Of a DNA stretch of 64,000 bases, positions 46,715 to 56,024 are shown one piece after another. The translations under genes and the position numbers were made by a program. The stretch is from Alkalicaulis satelles. Lineage in GTDB: Bacteria; Pseudomonadota; Alphaproteobacteria; Caulobacterales; Maricaulaceae. The notes under the pieces were generated by a model. It ran no database searches. It saw only the letters and a program-made list of their open reading frames with translations, and was not told the DNA's origin. The stretch lies in NCBI RefSeq assembly GCF_008630495.1, contig NZ_VWOJ01000002.1, forward strand, positions 839,533-903,532, given 5' to 3'. The stretch's first letter is position 1, and each line of letters begins with the position of its first letter.

Positions 46715-47368
46715 ATGCACATCCAGTTCGTCTCCAAGGGCATTGATGTTTCTCCGGCGCTGCGCGAGCGCATCGAGCTTCGCGTCTCCGACGCGGCGGC
46801 GAAATATTTCAACCGTCCCTCTGAAGCCTTCGTGGTCGCCGCCAAGGAAGGGTTCGGATTCAAGGTGGACTGTTCGCTGCATCTGCCTTCGGGCGCCTTC
46901 CTGCAGGCTTCGGGCGCCGGCGAGGACGCCTATGCCGCCGCCGAGGCCGCCGCGATCCGGCTGGAAAAGCGCCTGCGCCGCTACAAGCGCAAGCTGAAGG
47001 ACCATCACAACGACAACAAATTGGCCCTGCCTGCGGAGGAAACGCCGATCCGGGTGCTGCAATCGGCCCGGATCAATGGCGGCGAGGACGCCGACATGGA
47101 CGAGGATGAGGATGATGGCGGCGCTGAAGGCGGCGACGAGCCGGTCATCATCGCCGAGACCGCGGGCGAGCTGCGCACCCTGACCGTCTCCATGGCGGTG
47201 CTGGAAATGGATCTGGCCGACGCGCCCTTCCTGATGTTCCGCAATGCGGCCAACGGCTCGGTCAATATCGTCTACCGCCGTCCGGACGGTCATGTGGGGT
47301 GGATTGATCCGGCGCGAAGCGCTAAAGACGGCGCGAAACCGGCGGCGGGCGCTCCAGCCCGCGCATAG
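46715..47368 (+). CDS. hpf: Long-form ribosome hibernation promoting factor
   Basis: 217 residues. N-terminal RaiA/HPF domain (MHIQFVSKGIDVSPALRERI, residues 1-~100), an acidic linker (Asp/Glu-rich, ~125-142), and a C-terminal dimerisation domain (MDLADAPFLMFRNAANGSVN, VYRRPDGHVGWI) that makes 100S ribosomes. The start at 46715 follows a GGGAG ribosome site. The ~200-nt spacer after rpoN shows no gene. Confidence 0.95.
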   Translation: MHIQFVSKGIDVSPALRERIELRVSDAAAKYFNRPSEAFVVAAKEGFGFKVDCSLHLPSGAFLQASGAGEDAYAAAEAAAIRLEKRLRRYKRKLKDHHNDNKLALPAEETPIRVLQSARINGGEDADMDEDEDDGGAEGGDEPVIIAETAGELRTLTVSMAVLEMDLADAPFLMFRNAANGSVNIVYRRPDGHVGWIDPARSAKDGAKPAAGAPARA

Positions 47369-47421
47369 GGGTAGGGCATCGGGCGCGGCCTCGCGCCAGA
47401 AGCAGCCAGGCTGAGCAGGGA

Positions 47422-47886
47422 ATGGCCTTGATCGACTTGATACCGCAGGGCGGCATCGTGGCGGACATGAACGCCACCAGCCGCAAGCAAGCCTTGCACG
47501 GCCTGGCCGAGCTGGCGCAGCGCAGCTTGAATATCCCGGCCCGTCCGGTGCTGGAGGCGGTCATCGAGCGCGAGCGCCTCGGCTCCACCGGCGTGGGCGA
47601 CGGCGTGGCCATTCCCCATGCGCGCACCGATCATGTGGACCGGGTGTGCGGGGTGTTCGCCCGGCTCAAACAGGGCGTGGATTTCGACGCGGTGGACGGC
47701 CAGCCCGCCGATCTGGTGTTCCTGCTTCTGGCGCCTGAAGACGCCGGGGCCGAGCACCTCAAGGCGCTGGCCCAGATCTCGCGCCTGTTCCGGCGCGAGG
47801 ATGTGCGCCGCGCCGTGCGCGCCGCGCCCGACGCCAACGCCATCAGCGCGATCCTGTCAGGCGGCGTGCACTCCAACGCGGCCTGA
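47422..47886 (+). CDS. ptsN: Nitrogen-type PTS enzyme IIA (PtsN)
   Basis: 154 residues of the EIIA(Ntr) fold with the phosphorylatable histidine in GVGDGVAIPHARTDHV and the ADLVFLLLAPEDAGAEHLKAL block. Regulatory phosphocarrier of the PTS-Ntr chain. 53 nt after hpf, completing the rpoN-hpf-ptsN unit. Confidence 0.95.
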   Translation: MALIDLIPQGGIVADMNATSRKQALHGLAELAQRSLNIPARPVLEAVIERERLGSTGVGDGVAIPHARTDHVDRVCGVFARLKQGVDFDAVDGQPADLVFLLLAPEDAGAEHLKALAQISRLFRREDVRRAVRAAPDANAISAILSGGVHSNAA

Positions 47887-47930
47887 GCGGCGTTTTTCAG
47901 CAGATCTGGCAGGCCGTGCGCCGCCCGCGA

Positions 47931-49256
47931 TCAGTCGCGGTCGGCGTCGGCGATCTCGCGCGCGGGCTCCGGCGCCTCATAGGGCTTGTCGGCGGGGGCG
48001 CGGAAGCGGTCCTCGTCCAGCTCGCCCTCCCATTTGGCCACAGCGGTGGCCACCATGGCGTCGCCGGTGACGTTGAGCGCGGTGCGCGCCATGTCCATGA
48101 TCCGGTCCACCGGCAGGATGAAGCCGACAATGATGGCGATCTGCTCGGGCGGCACGTCGAACGTGCCCAGCACGATGGCCAGAAGGAACAGCCCGGCGCT
48201 GGGAATGCCCGCTGCGCCGATGGAGGCCAGCGCAGCTGTTACCGCAATGAGCACGTATTGGGTGAGGGTGAGGTCATAACCGAAGGCCTGGGCGGTGAAC
48301 AGCGCCAGAATGCCCAGATAAATGCCCGTGCCGTCCATATTGATGGTGGCGCCCAGCGGCAGGACCGAGCCGGCTACCGAGCGCTTCACGCCCAGATTCT
48401 CGGTCACATTGGCGATGGTCACCGGCAGGGTGCCCGCGCTGGACGCGGTGGAATAGGCCACCGCCTGGGCGTCCACGATGCCGCGCGCGAAGCTGAACAC
48501 CGGCAGATTCAGGACAAAGCGGACAAATCCCCCGTAGACCAGAATGGCGTGCGCGATGAGCGCGGCGTAGACCGTGGCGATCAGCACCCCGATGGAGGCC
48601 AGCGCCTCCACCCCTTGCGCCGCCACGGTATAGGCGACCAGGGCGAAGACGCCGAACGGCGCCACTTCCATTACGATATGGGTGATTTTCAGCACCACGT
48701 CGGCGGCGGAGTTGAACAGATCGCCCACCGGCTTGCCGGACTTGCCGGCCATGATGATGCCGATGCCCAGAAGGATGGCGAAGAAGATCACCGCCAGCAC
48801 ATCGGTGTCGGCCAGCGCCGCCACCGGATTGGTGGGCACGATGGCGATCAGGCGCTCGACAATGCCGGGCTGGTCGGTGTCCACCGGGATCGGGTCGGCG
48901 CCGCCCAGATTCACCCCGGCGCCGGGCTGGAAGGCGAGGCCGAAGCCGATGCCGATCCACACCGCAAAGAAGGTTGTGCACAGATACAGCGCCACCGCCT
49001 TGCCACCGATGGAGCCGAGCTTTTTCGGGTCGCCCAGGCTCGCCACCCCGGCCACCAGCGTGGTCAGGATGAGGGGGATGATGAGCATGCGGATGAGGTT
49101 GAAGAACAGGTCGCCGACCGGCTTGATGAAGGCCTCGATAAAGGCCGCACCGGCCTCCTGGCCCATGATCTGGACCACGATCAATGCAAACGCCACGCCC
49201 AGCGCAAGCGCCCCCAAGACGCGCATCCACAGCGCGGTCCCGAACCACCAGTTCAT
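47931..49256 (-). CDS. Dicarboxylate/amino acid:cation symporter (DAACS family)
   Basis: 441 residues with eight or so membrane spans and the family re-entrant-loop motifs STASSAGTLPVTIANVTENL and LPLGATINMDGTGIYLGIL. Imports glutamate/aspartate or C4-dicarboxylates with Na+ or H+; the substrate cannot be told by eye. The start at 49256 (MNWWFGTALWMRVLG) has GGAAGGGG upstream; an ATG ten codons earlier is possible. The C-terminal tail is acidic and cytoplasmic. Confidence 0.9.
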   Translation of the reverse strand: MNWWFGTALWMRVLGALALGVAFALIVVQIMGQEAGAAFIEAFIKPVGDLFFNLIRMLIIPLILTTLVAGVASLGDPKKLGSIGGKAVALYLCTTFFAVWIGIGFGLAFQPGAGVNLGGADPIPVDTDQPGIVERLIAIVPTNPVAALADTDVLAVIFFAILLGIGIIMAGKSGKPVGDLFNSAADVVLKITHIVMEVAPFGVFALVAYTVAAQGVEALASIGVLIATVYAALIAHAILVYGGFVRFVLNLPVFSFARGIVDAQAVAYSTASSAGTLPVTIANVTENLGVKRSVAGSVLPLGATINMDGTGIYLGILALFTAQAFGYDLTLTQYVLIAVTAALASIGAAGIPSAGLFLLAIVLGTFDVPPEQIAIIVGFILPVDRIMDMARTALNVTGDAMVATAVAKWEGELDEDRFRAPADKPYEAPEPAREIADADRD

Positions 49257-49333
49257 GAAAGCCCCTTCCAGCTGGACGCTGCTCACTGACGCGCCAGCCT
49301 AAGCCGCCCGCGTGTCAGGTCAACGCTGCTGCG

Positions 49334-49630
49334 TCAGCCGCGCTGCGCCGGGCCGGACAGCTTGAGCAGCGCGATGCGCGCGATCAGCACGGCCCAGACC
49401 ACGCCCGCGATCAGCATCCAGGGCGCCAGCGCGAAACCGGGATCGATGCGCGACAGCGCGATCAGCCCCGCCGACAGCCCGGCCTGGACGGCGACCGTGC
49501 GCCAGCTGAGATCATGATAATGACGCCCGGCATGAATGGTGCGCCGCGAGAACCAGCGCCAGGCGCGCGATGTCCGGCCCCGGTCCCGGGCCCGGCGCAT
49601 CTGTTCGCTATGGTTCAACAACGTGCTCAT
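49334..49630 (-). CDS. Hypothetical protein with two membrane spans
   Basis: 98 residues: a basic, Arg-rich N-terminal half (MRRARDRGRTSRAWRWFSRR) followed by two hydrophobic segments (VAVQAGLSAGLIALS and APWMLIAGVVWAVLIARIAL). No family recognised. Its start lies 110 nt after the ahpD stop on the same strand. Confidence 0.65.
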   Translation of the reverse strand: MSTLLNHSEQMRRARDRGRTSRAWRWFSRRTIHAGRHYHDLSWRTVAVQAGLSAGLIALSRIDPGFALAPWMLIAGVVWAVLIARIALLKLSGPAQRG

Positions 49631-49740
49631 ATGTTCAGAATACGGATAAATCCGCGCGCTGTCAAAGCCTGATTTAAAACGCCTTGCGCCCGCCTGCGGG
49701 GCGCGCAGACGGGCGATCCGGACAGACTGAAACGGCAGGA

Positions 49741-50274
49741 TCAGGCAGCCAGGGCGGCTTCCGCGCGCAGGATGGCGCTGGCGGCGTTCACCGCCGAGGC
49801 GATGCGCACGGCGGCCTGGATCTGCTCGGCGGAGAGCCCGGCCTTGCGCAATTCGTGCTCGTGGGCGTCGATGCACATGCCGCAGCCATTAATGGCCGAG
49901 ACCGCCAGCGACCACAGTTCGAAATCGGCCTTGTCCACGCCGGGACTGGCGATCACGTTCATGCGCAGGCGCGCGGGCAAGGTCTTGTAATCCTTGGCCG
50001 CAGCCAGGTGGACGAAGCGGTAATAGACATTATTCATGCCCATCACCGCCGCCGCCGCCTTGGCCGCCTGGGCGGCCTCGGGCGCGAGCCGGTCTTCAAA
50101 CTCGGCGGTCAGGGCGCGCATCACGGCGGGCTCGCCGCAGGCATGGGCGCTGGCCAGGAAGCAGCCGAATTTCTTCTGGTCGTCCAGCACGCTCTCACGC
50201 GCCAGAGTGGACAGGTTCAGCTTGATGTCCTTGGCGTAGTCGGGAAGGGCGTCTTTCAGCGCGTCGAGGCTCAT
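49741..50274 (-). CDS. ahpD: Alkyl hydroperoxide reductase AhpD
   Basis: 177-residue alkylhydroperoxidase-fold protein with the redox dithiol and proton relay in [14 protein letters not shown]. It recycles AhpC in organisms without AhpF. Gene follows ahpC (98-nt gap) on the same strand and is presumably co-induced by OxyR, which is divergent. The start at 50274 ([14 protein letters not shown]) fits the family. Confidence 0.95.
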   Translation of the reverse strand: MSLDALKDALPDYAKDIKLNLSTLARESVLDDQKKFGCFLASAHACGEPAVMRALTAEFEDRLAPEAAQAAKAAAAVMGMNNVYYRFVHLAAAKDYKTLPARLRMNVIASPGVDKADFELWSLAVSAINGCGMCIDAHEHELRKAGLSAEQIQAAVRIASAVNAASAILRAEAALAA

Positions 50275-50372
50275 CGCGGCAATCCTGAAAACTGAAGGGG
50301 AGGAGGGGAGGAAGCGTTTTGCGCTTGCCAGCCGGACGGGACTGAGGTCCCGCCCGGCTGGCCGCAGCGCTA

Positions 50373-50924
50373 TCAGGCCGCCAGCGTATCGCCGCCCACC
50401 GGGCGGTTGCAGGGGCACAGATCGTCGGTCTGCAGGGCGTCGAGCACGCGCAGCGTGTCTTCCGGGTTGCGCCCGACATTCAGATTGGTGGCGTAGACGT
50501 GCTGGATCACGCCATGCGGATCCACGATATAGGTGTAGCGGTAGGCCACGCCTTCAGGAGAGCGCACGCCCAGAGCGTCCACCAGCGAACCGGTGGGGTC
50601 GGCGAACTGCCACTGGTCCAGCGAGCGCAGGTCAGCGTGCTCGCGCCGCCAGGCCAGCTTGCAGAATTCGTTGTCGGTGGAGCCGGTCATCACCACCGCG
50701 TCGCGGTCGGCGAACTCGCCGTTCAGCTTGGCGAAAGCCACGATTTCGGTCGGGCACACGAAGGTGAAGTCCTTCGGGTAGAACACGATCACCTTCCACT
50801 GGCCCGGGAAGCTCTCATGGGTGAGCGCCTCGAACGCGCTTACGCCGTTTTCCTCATGGGCGTTGAATTTCGGCTTCACGCCGGTGATTTCGAATTCGGG
50901 CAGCTTGTCGCCGATGCCGAGCAT
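50373..50924 (-). CDS. ahpC: Peroxiredoxin AhpC
   Basis: 183 residues of a 2-Cys/AhpE-like AhpC: peroxidatic cysteine in [17 protein letters not shown], resolving cysteine region [12 protein letters not shown], plus [20 protein letters not shown]. Reduces peroxides using AhpD. The start at 50924 ([11 protein letters not shown]) is set by family length and an AGGAGA ribosome site. Divergent from oxyR across 168 nt. Confidence 0.95.
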   Translation of the reverse strand: MLGIGDKLPEFEITGVKPKFNAHEENGVSAFEALTHESFPGQWKVIVFYPKDFTFVCPTEIVAFAKLNGEFADRDAVVMTGSTDNEFCKLAWRREHADLRSLDQWQFADPTGSLVDALGVRSPEGVAYRYTYIVDPHGVIQHVYATNLNVGRNPEDTLRVLDALQTDDLCPCNRPVGGDTLAA

Positions 50925-51079
50925 GTGACTCTCCTGTTGACCTTGAACCTGAACGGCGCGGGATCGCGGCGCCGCCGCGCGGAACGCTGCGCTGCAGCAC
51001 AATCTGGTGCGGCGCAGCAATCGCCACGTACATGCAGTGCGCTGCGTCTTAGTTCAAATCATTTGTATCTTTGGCGGCT

Positions 51080-51094
51080 ATAGCCTAACCCTAT
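51080..51094. promoter_or_regulatory. ATAG-N7-CTAT motif, OxyR-type half-operator
   Basis: ATAGCCTAACCCTAT fits the ATAG-N7-CTAT consensus of one OxyR recognition unit and ends on the putative oxyR start codon at 51093. An imperfect second unit (ATCT-N7-CTAT, 51067-51081) overlaps it. Placement suits autorepression of oxyR and control of the divergent ahpC. Confidence 0.5.
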
Positions 51095-52016
51095 GGTCAT
51101 GAGCACGCTTCTGCCCACACTCCGGCAATTGAGATTTCTCGTCGCGCTGGCCGATGCCGGCACGTTTTCGCGCGCCGCCGAGGCCTGTCACGTCACCCAG
51201 CCGAGCCTGTCCGCCGCCATCAAGGAGCTTGAAGGCATTCTGGGCGCCGTACTGGTGGAGCGCAGCGCGCGCGGCGCGGCGCTGACCCCGGCGGGAGAGG
51301 CGGCGGTGACGCGCGCGCGCGTGGTGCTGACCGAGGCTGAAGACCTGGTCCACGCCGCCCGCGCCGCCGGCCAGCCCTTGAGCGGGCCGTTCCGCCTGGG
51401 GGTGATCCCCACCATTGCGCCTTTCCTCCTGCCGCGCGCCTTGCCCGATCTGCGCACGCGCTTTCCCGAACTGGAATTATTCCTGCGCGAGGATCTCACC
51501 CACCGCCTGGTGGACGCCTTGCGCGAGCGGCGCCTGGACGCGGCGGTCATCGCCCTGCCCTATGAGGCCGACGGGCTGGAGGCCCAGGTGCTGATGGCCG
51601 ACGAATTCCTGTTCGCCGCCCCGCCCGGTCATCCGCTGGCCGACGCCGATCCGCTGCGTCCGGACATGCTGGGCGATACCCCGCTCCTGCTGCTGGAGGA
51701 CGGCCATTGCCTGCGTGATCATGCGCTGGCGGTGTGTGCGGTCAGTTCTGAACGCCGCGGCGCGGGCCGGTCGGATTTCGCCGCCACCAGCCTGCACACC
51801 CTGGTGCAAATGGTCAGAAGCGGGCTGGGCGCCACCCTCCTGCCGCGCCTGGCGGTGGAGGCGGGACTGGCCGACCAGCTGGATCTGGCCATCCGCGCCT
51901 TCGACCCGCCGGTGGCGGGCCGCGAGATCGGCATGGTCTGGCGCAAGGGCTCGGCCCGCGCCGACGAGACCCGCACGCTGGCCGACGTCATGCGCGCGAG
52001 CCTTCTGCCCGCCTGA
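51093..52016 (+). CDS. oxyR: LysR-family peroxide regulator OxyR
   Basis: 307 residues. N-terminal winged helix (LPTLRQLRFLVALADAGTFS and ACHVTQPSLSAAIKELE) and an effector domain containing the two redox cysteines spaced as in E. coli OxyR (GHCLRDHALAVC). Divergent from ahpC-ahpD. The start may be the ATG at 51093 or that at 51099; the OxyR-type motif overlaps the first, which favours the second. Confidence 0.93.
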   Translation: MVMSTLLPTLRQLRFLVALADAGTFSRAAEACHVTQPSLSAAIKELEGILGAVLVERSARGAALTPAGEAAVTRARVVLTEAEDLVHAARAAGQPLSGPFRLGVIPTIAPFLLPRALPDLRTRFPELELFLREDLTHRLVDALRERRLDAAVIALPYEADGLEAQVLMADEFLFAAPPGHPLADADPLRPDMLGDTPLLLLEDGHCLRDHALAVCAVSSERRGAGRSDFAATSLHTLVQMVRSGLGATLLPRLAVEAGLADQLDLAIRAFDPPVAGREIGMVWRKGSARADETRTLADVMRASLLPA

Positions 52017-52084
52017 GCGGCTGGACAAGCGCGCCGTGTGCGCACACCCTTGCCCTGCAACATGATTTCGCCAAGGAGACCCCC

Positions 52085-52897
52085 ATGGCCCGCCGTCTCG
52101 CCCTGATCACCGGCGCTTCCTCCGGCATCGGCGCCGCCTTCGCGCGCGAATACGCCCGTCAGGGCTGGGACGTGGCGCTGGTCGCCCGCCGCGAGGACAA
52201 GCTGAAGGAACTCGCCAGCGAGCTGGAAGAAAAGCACGGCGCGAAAACGCTGGTGATCGCCGCCGATCTGGCCGACCCCGGCGCGCCCCAGGCCATTGTG
52301 GACAAGGTGGCCAAGGCCGGACGCCAGATCGACGCCCTGGTCAATAACGCCGGCGCCGGCCAGCCGGGCCATTTCTGCGATACCGAATGGGCCGATCAGG
52401 CGCGCTTTCTGGAGCTGATGGTCACAAGTTATCTCAAACTCATGCACCTCACCGCCCCGGGCATGGCGCAGCGCGGTTTCGGGCGCATCATCAATATCTC
52501 GTCGGTTTCCGCCCTGGTCCCCACCGCCAAGGCGCATACGCGCTATTCGGGTACGATATATCCGGGCATCAAATCGCTGCTGATCAAGGCGTCCGAGGCG
52601 CTGGGCGCGGAGCTGCGCGATCAGGGCGTCCACGTCACCGTCGTGGCGCCGGGTTATACCTGGTCGGAGTTTCACGACGTCAACGGCGCGCGCGAGACCG
52701 TGAACAATGTGCCCGATTACTGGATGCTCAAAGCCGAGGACGTGGCGGCCGCAGGCTATGACGCGGTGGAGCGTGGCGTGCCGCTGCGCGTGCCCGGCGC
52801 CTTCTACAAATTCATGACCGCCCTGGCCCGCATCCTGCCCGACCCGCTGGCGCGCGCCCTGATGGCCCGTCAGGAAAAGACGATAGAGGGCAAGTAG
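52085..52897 (+). CDS. Short-chain dehydrogenase/reductase
   Basis: 270 residues, classical SDR: nucleotide motif ITGASSGIGAAFAREYARQG, ALVNNAGAGQPG, active serine in IINISSVSA, and YPGIK as the YxxxK catalytic pair. Substrate unknown; similar enzymes are annotated as membrane-associated SDRs. The ATG follows AAGGAG. Converges with rsmD (4-nt gap). Confidence 0.9.
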   Translation: MARRLALITGASSGIGAAFAREYARQGWDVALVARREDKLKELASELEEKHGAKTLVIAADLADPGAPQAIVDKVAKAGRQIDALVNNAGAGQPGHFCDTEWADQARFLELMVTSYLKLMHLTAPGMAQRGFGRIINISSVSALVPTAKAHTRYSGTIYPGIKSLLIKASEALGAELRDQGVHVTVVAPGYTWSEFHDVNGARETVNNVPDYWMLKAEDVAAAGYDAVERGVPLRVPGAFYKFMTALARILPDPLARALMARQEKTIEGK

Positions 52898-52901
52898 GGC
52901 G

Positions 52902-53462
52902 TCAGCCCCGCCGCACGAACCAGAACTTCGCCGCGCCTGCGTCTTGCGTATCCAGTACATCCCAGCCTGAGAGGTCTGGCGTTTCCTCCGCGCCCGTCTC
53001 CAGCACCGCCAGCGCGCCCGGCGCCAGCCAGCCGCCCTCATGGAGCCTTTGGAGCGCGCGCTCGCCCAGACCCTTGCCATAGGGCGGATCGAGAAAGGCG
53101 AGCGCGAACGGCGCGCCGACCTTTTCCGGCTTGAGCCCCAGATGCGCCGCATCGCCCTTGTGCAGCTTGGTGATTCCGAAAGCCTGGAGGGCTTCCACAT
53201 TGGTGCGGATCGCCCCGCGCGCCCCCGGATCGGTCTCCACGAACAACACGAAAGACGCCCCGCGCGACAGCGCCTCGAAGCCCAGCGCGCCGGAGCCCGC
53301 AAACACGTCAATCACCCGCGCGCCAGCGATGTCCGGCGCCCAGGGGGCGTGGGCGAGCTTGTTGAACAGGGCCTCGCGCGCCCGGTCGGCGGTGGGGCGT
53401 GTGGTCATGCCGCGCGGGGCGGCCAGGGGGCGGCCCTTATGGACGCCGGCGACGATCCGCAT
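52902..53462 (-). CDS. rsmD: 16S rRNA (guanine966-N2)-methyltransferase RsmD
   Basis: 186 residues. MRIVAGVHKGRPLAAP at the start, TRPTADRAREALFN, the SAM motif VIDVFAGSGALGFEALSRG and the N-methyltransferase DPPYG motif (LAFLDPPYGKGLGERA) are diagnostic. Starts 26 nt inside the end of the pseudouridine synthase gene, so the two are coupled. Confidence 0.94.
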   Translation of the reverse strand: MRIVAGVHKGRPLAAPRGMTTRPTADRAREALFNKLAHAPWAPDIAGARVIDVFAGSGALGFEALSRGASFVLFVETDPGARGAIRTNVEALQAFGITKLHKGDAAHLGLKPEKVGAPFALAFLDPPYGKGLGERALQRLHEGGWLAPGALAVLETGAEETPDLSGWDVLDTQDAGAAKFWFVRRG

Positions 53463-54321
53463 GGGACGGCCCCTTGCGTTCGCGGCGCTGGGCGCGGCCC
53501 GGGCCGCGCACGCCATCGGGTTGGGCCGGGGCGGACGCCGCGCCGGCTTTCAGCGGATGGCCGTCGGCGCCCAGCGGATAGAGCTTGCCCATCTGCTCAC
53601 GCAGCACGCTCAGGCGCACCTCCTCCACCGCGCCGGGCGCCAGCGCGCCCAGCTGGAACGGGCCATAGGCGGTGCGCAACAGCCGGTTCACATTCAGCCC
53701 CACATGGGCGAGCACTTTGCGGACCTCGCGGTTCTTGCCTTCCTTGATGCCGACCGTGAGCCAGACATTGGCGCCGGTGCGCCGGTCCACCGCCACATCC
53801 ACCGGGCCGTAGGCGACGCCCTCCACGGTCACCCCGCCCGCCAGCTTGGCCAGAGCGGCCTCGTCGGCGTCCCCGAACGCGCGCACCCGGTAGCGCCGCG
53901 TCCAGGCGGTGGCGGGCAATTCCAGCACCCGGGCCAGCTCGCCATCATTGGTCAGCAGCATCAGGCCTTCGGAATTGAGATCGAGCCGGCCCACCGAGAT
54001 CACCCGGCCCAGCTCCGGCGGCAGTTTGGAGAACACCGTCTCGCGCCCTTGCGGATCGGCATGGGTGGTCACCAGCCCGGCGGGCTTGTGATAGCGCCAC
54101 AGGCGCGTGGGCGGGCGCGGCCCCACCAGCTTGCCGTCCACGGTGATGAGATCATCGGCCGTGACCTTGAAGGCAGGCGTGTCGAGCACCTTGCCATTGA
54201 CCGCCACCCGGCCTTCTGTGATCAGGCGCTCGGCCTCGCGCCGCGAGGCCACGCCTGCATGGGCCAGCGCCTTGGCGATGCGCTCGCCTGGTCCGGCATC
54301 CTTGTCTTCAGTCCCGCTCAA
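53437..54321 (-). CDS. rluB: 23S rRNA pseudouridine synthase, RluB/RsuA family
   Basis: 294 residues: an S4 RNA-binding domain (RIAKALAHAGVASRREAERL), then the RsuA-type catalytic domain with VGRLDLNSEGLMLLTNDGEL holding the active aspartate and EGKNREVRKVLAHVGL. A basic, disordered tail (residues ~260-294) follows, common in alphaproteobacteria. RluB is the best match but RluE/F-type specificity cannot be excluded. Confidence 0.9.
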   Translation of the reverse strand: MSGTEDKDAGPGERIAKALAHAGVASRREAERLITEGRVAVNGKVLDTPAFKVTADDLITVDGKLVGPRPPTRLWRYHKPAGLVTTHADPQGRETVFSKLPPELGRVISVGRLDLNSEGLMLLTNDGELARVLELPATAWTRRYRVRAFGDADEAALAKLAGGVTVEGVAYGPVDVAVDRRTGANVWLTVGIKEGKNREVRKVLAHVGLNVNRLLRTAYGPFQLGALAPGAVEEVRLSVLREQMGKLYPLGADGHPLKAGAASAPAQPDGVRGPGRAQRRERKGPSHADRRRRP

Positions 54322-54362
54322 GGCTTTACGGCGCTCCCGGCCAAGGGTAAGGCGCGCAGGCT

Positions 54363-54836
54363 ATGACCTGCGCGCGTGATGATGAGTTTATGGGACGGGC
54401 GCTGGCCCGGGCGCAAGCCGCGGCTGCGGCGGGCGAGACCCCGGTGGGCGCCGTGATCGTCGATCCGGCCTCTGGCGAGATCATCGCCGAGGCCGGCAAT
54501 GCGCCTATTGGCGACATCGATCCCACCGGCCACGCCGAGATCCGCGCCCTGCGCCAGGCGGCGGCGAAGCGGGGCAATTACCGGCTGACCGGGTTGACGC
54601 TCTATGTGACGCTGGAGCCCTGCGCCATGTGCGCGGGCGCCATCAGCCATGCGCGCATCGGGCGGCTGGTCTATGGCGCAGACGATCCCAAAGGCGGGGC
54701 GGTGGCCCACGGCCCGCAATTCTTCACCCAGCCCACCTGCCACTGGCGCCCGGAGGTCACTGGCGGCGTGCGCGCGCAAGAATCCTCAGCCCTGCTCAAA
54801 AACTTCTTCCGCGCCCGCCGGGGAAACGCGGGTTGA
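54363..54836 (+). CDS. tadA: tRNA adenosine(34) deaminase TadA
   Basis: Converts A34 to inosine in tRNA-Arg(ACG). Zinc ligands and catalytic Glu in PTGHAEIRAL and LEPCAMCAGAI; GETPVGAVIVDPASGEII precedes them. 157 residues. Divergent from rluB (41-nt gap). The last six codons (RRGNAG) and stop come from a copy of the dispersed repeat seen after hslV (54817-54833), so the C-terminus seems to have been extended or replaced by it. Confidence 0.94.
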   Translation: MTCARDDEFMGRALARAQAAAAAGETPVGAVIVDPASGEIIAEAGNAPIGDIDPTGHAEIRALRQAAAKRGNYRLTGLTLYVTLEPCAMCAGAISHARIGRLVYGADDPKGGAVAHGPQFFTQPTCHWRPEVTGGVRAQESSALLKNFFRARRGNAG

Positions 54837-54911
54837 GAGGTTCAGGCGAGCTGCCCTGCAGGCGACAAAACCCGTTCCACTGTCGCGGCGTGTCGCGCTA
54901 AGACTGCAGTC

Positions 54912-56024
54912 ATGACGCAGGCGGCGCGCCCTATCATCACGCTGGTCACTGGCGGGCTTGGCTTTATCGGGTCGGCGCTGGTGCGCCGGCTGATCGAGCA
55001 CACCGGTGGCACGGTGGTGGTGCTGGACGCTGAGACCTACGCCGCCAGCCCCGAGGCGGTGGCCATGTGCAAGCCCACCGGGCGCTATCATCTGGAAAAG
55101 GGCGATATCCGCGACGCAGGCCGGGTTCGGGCTGTGTTCGAGGCCTGGCGCCCGGACCGGGTGGTGCATCTGGCCGCCGAGACCCATGTGGACCGCTCGA
55201 TTGATGGCCCGGGCGCCTTCATCGAGACCAATATCACCGGCGCCTATGTGCTGCTGCAGGCCGCCCGCGCCCATCTGGACACGCTGGACACGGCGGCGCG
55301 CGCGAGTTTTCGCTTCCTGCACGTCTCAACCGACGAGGTATACGGATCGCTGGGCCCCAACGATCCGGCCTTCTCCGAAACCACGCGCTATGACCCGCGC
55401 TCGCCCTATGCGGCGTCCAAGGCGGCGTCCGACCATCTGGCGCGGGCCTGGGGCGAGACGTTCGGCCTGCCGGTGATGATCTCCAACTGCTCGAACAATT
55501 ACGGCCCCTGGCAACACCCGGAAAAACTCATCCCCCACATGATCGCCCGGGCCATCAGCGGCCAGTCTTTGCCGGTCTATGGCGATGGCTCGAATGTGCG
55601 CGACTGGCTGCATGTGGACGATCACGCCCGCGCCCTGCATCTGATCCTGGAGCGCGGCCGGGCGGGCGATACGTTCAATATTGGCGGCGGCGCCGAGCGC
55701 ACCAATCTTCAGGTCGTCCACGCCCTGTGCGCGGCGCTGGATGCGCGCTTTCCGGAGGCTGCGCCCCATAGCGATCTCATCGCCTTCGTCGCCGACCGGC
55801 CCGGCCATGATTTCCGCTACGCCATGGATCACTCAAAGCTCACCGCCGCCCTGGGCTGGACGCCGGTGCATGATTTCGAGGACGCCCTCAAGGGCGTGCT
55901 TGACTGGTATCTCGAACATGAGGACTGGTGGCGGCGCGTGCTCGCCCGCAGCGGCGGGGCGCAGCGGCGCGGGCTGGGCGCACAGACCGGTCCGGCCGCG
56001 TCAGGGGAGGACGCCAGCACATGA
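54912..56024 (+). CDS. rfbB: dTDP-glucose 4,6-dehydratase
   Basis: 370 residues, extended [43 protein letters not shown], the catalytic [10 protein letters not shown] region with [11 protein letters not shown], and [15 protein letters not shown] (YxxxK). Converts dTDP-glucose to dTDP-4-keto-6-deoxyglucose for rhamnose-type surface sugars. The C-terminus is extended by a Gly/Ala-rich tail of ~25 residues. Overlaps rfbA by 4 nt. Confidence 0.95.
   Translation: MTQAARPIITLVTGGLGFIGSALVRRLIEHTGGTVVVLDAETYAASPEAVAMCKPTGRYHLEKGDIRDAGRVRAVFEAWRPDRVVHLAAETHVDRSIDGPGAFIETNITGAYVLLQAARAHLDTLDTAARASFRFLHVSTDEVYGSLGPNDPAFSETTRYDPRSPYAASKAASDHLARAWGETFGLPVMISNCSNNYGPWQHPEKLIPHMIARAISGQSLPVYGDGSNVRDWLHVDDHARALHLILERGRAGDTFNIGGGAERTNLQVVHALCAALDARFPEAAPHSDLIAFVADRPGHDFRYAMDHSKLTAALGWTPVHDFEDALKGVLDWYLEHEDWWRRVLARSGGAQRRGLGAQTGPAASGEDAST

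Noticed and set aside
47916..49289. A 457-codon forward frame opposite the DAACS symporter
   Set aside because: The reverse frame has symporter motifs and membrane spans; the forward one is His/Gln/Gly-rich noise.
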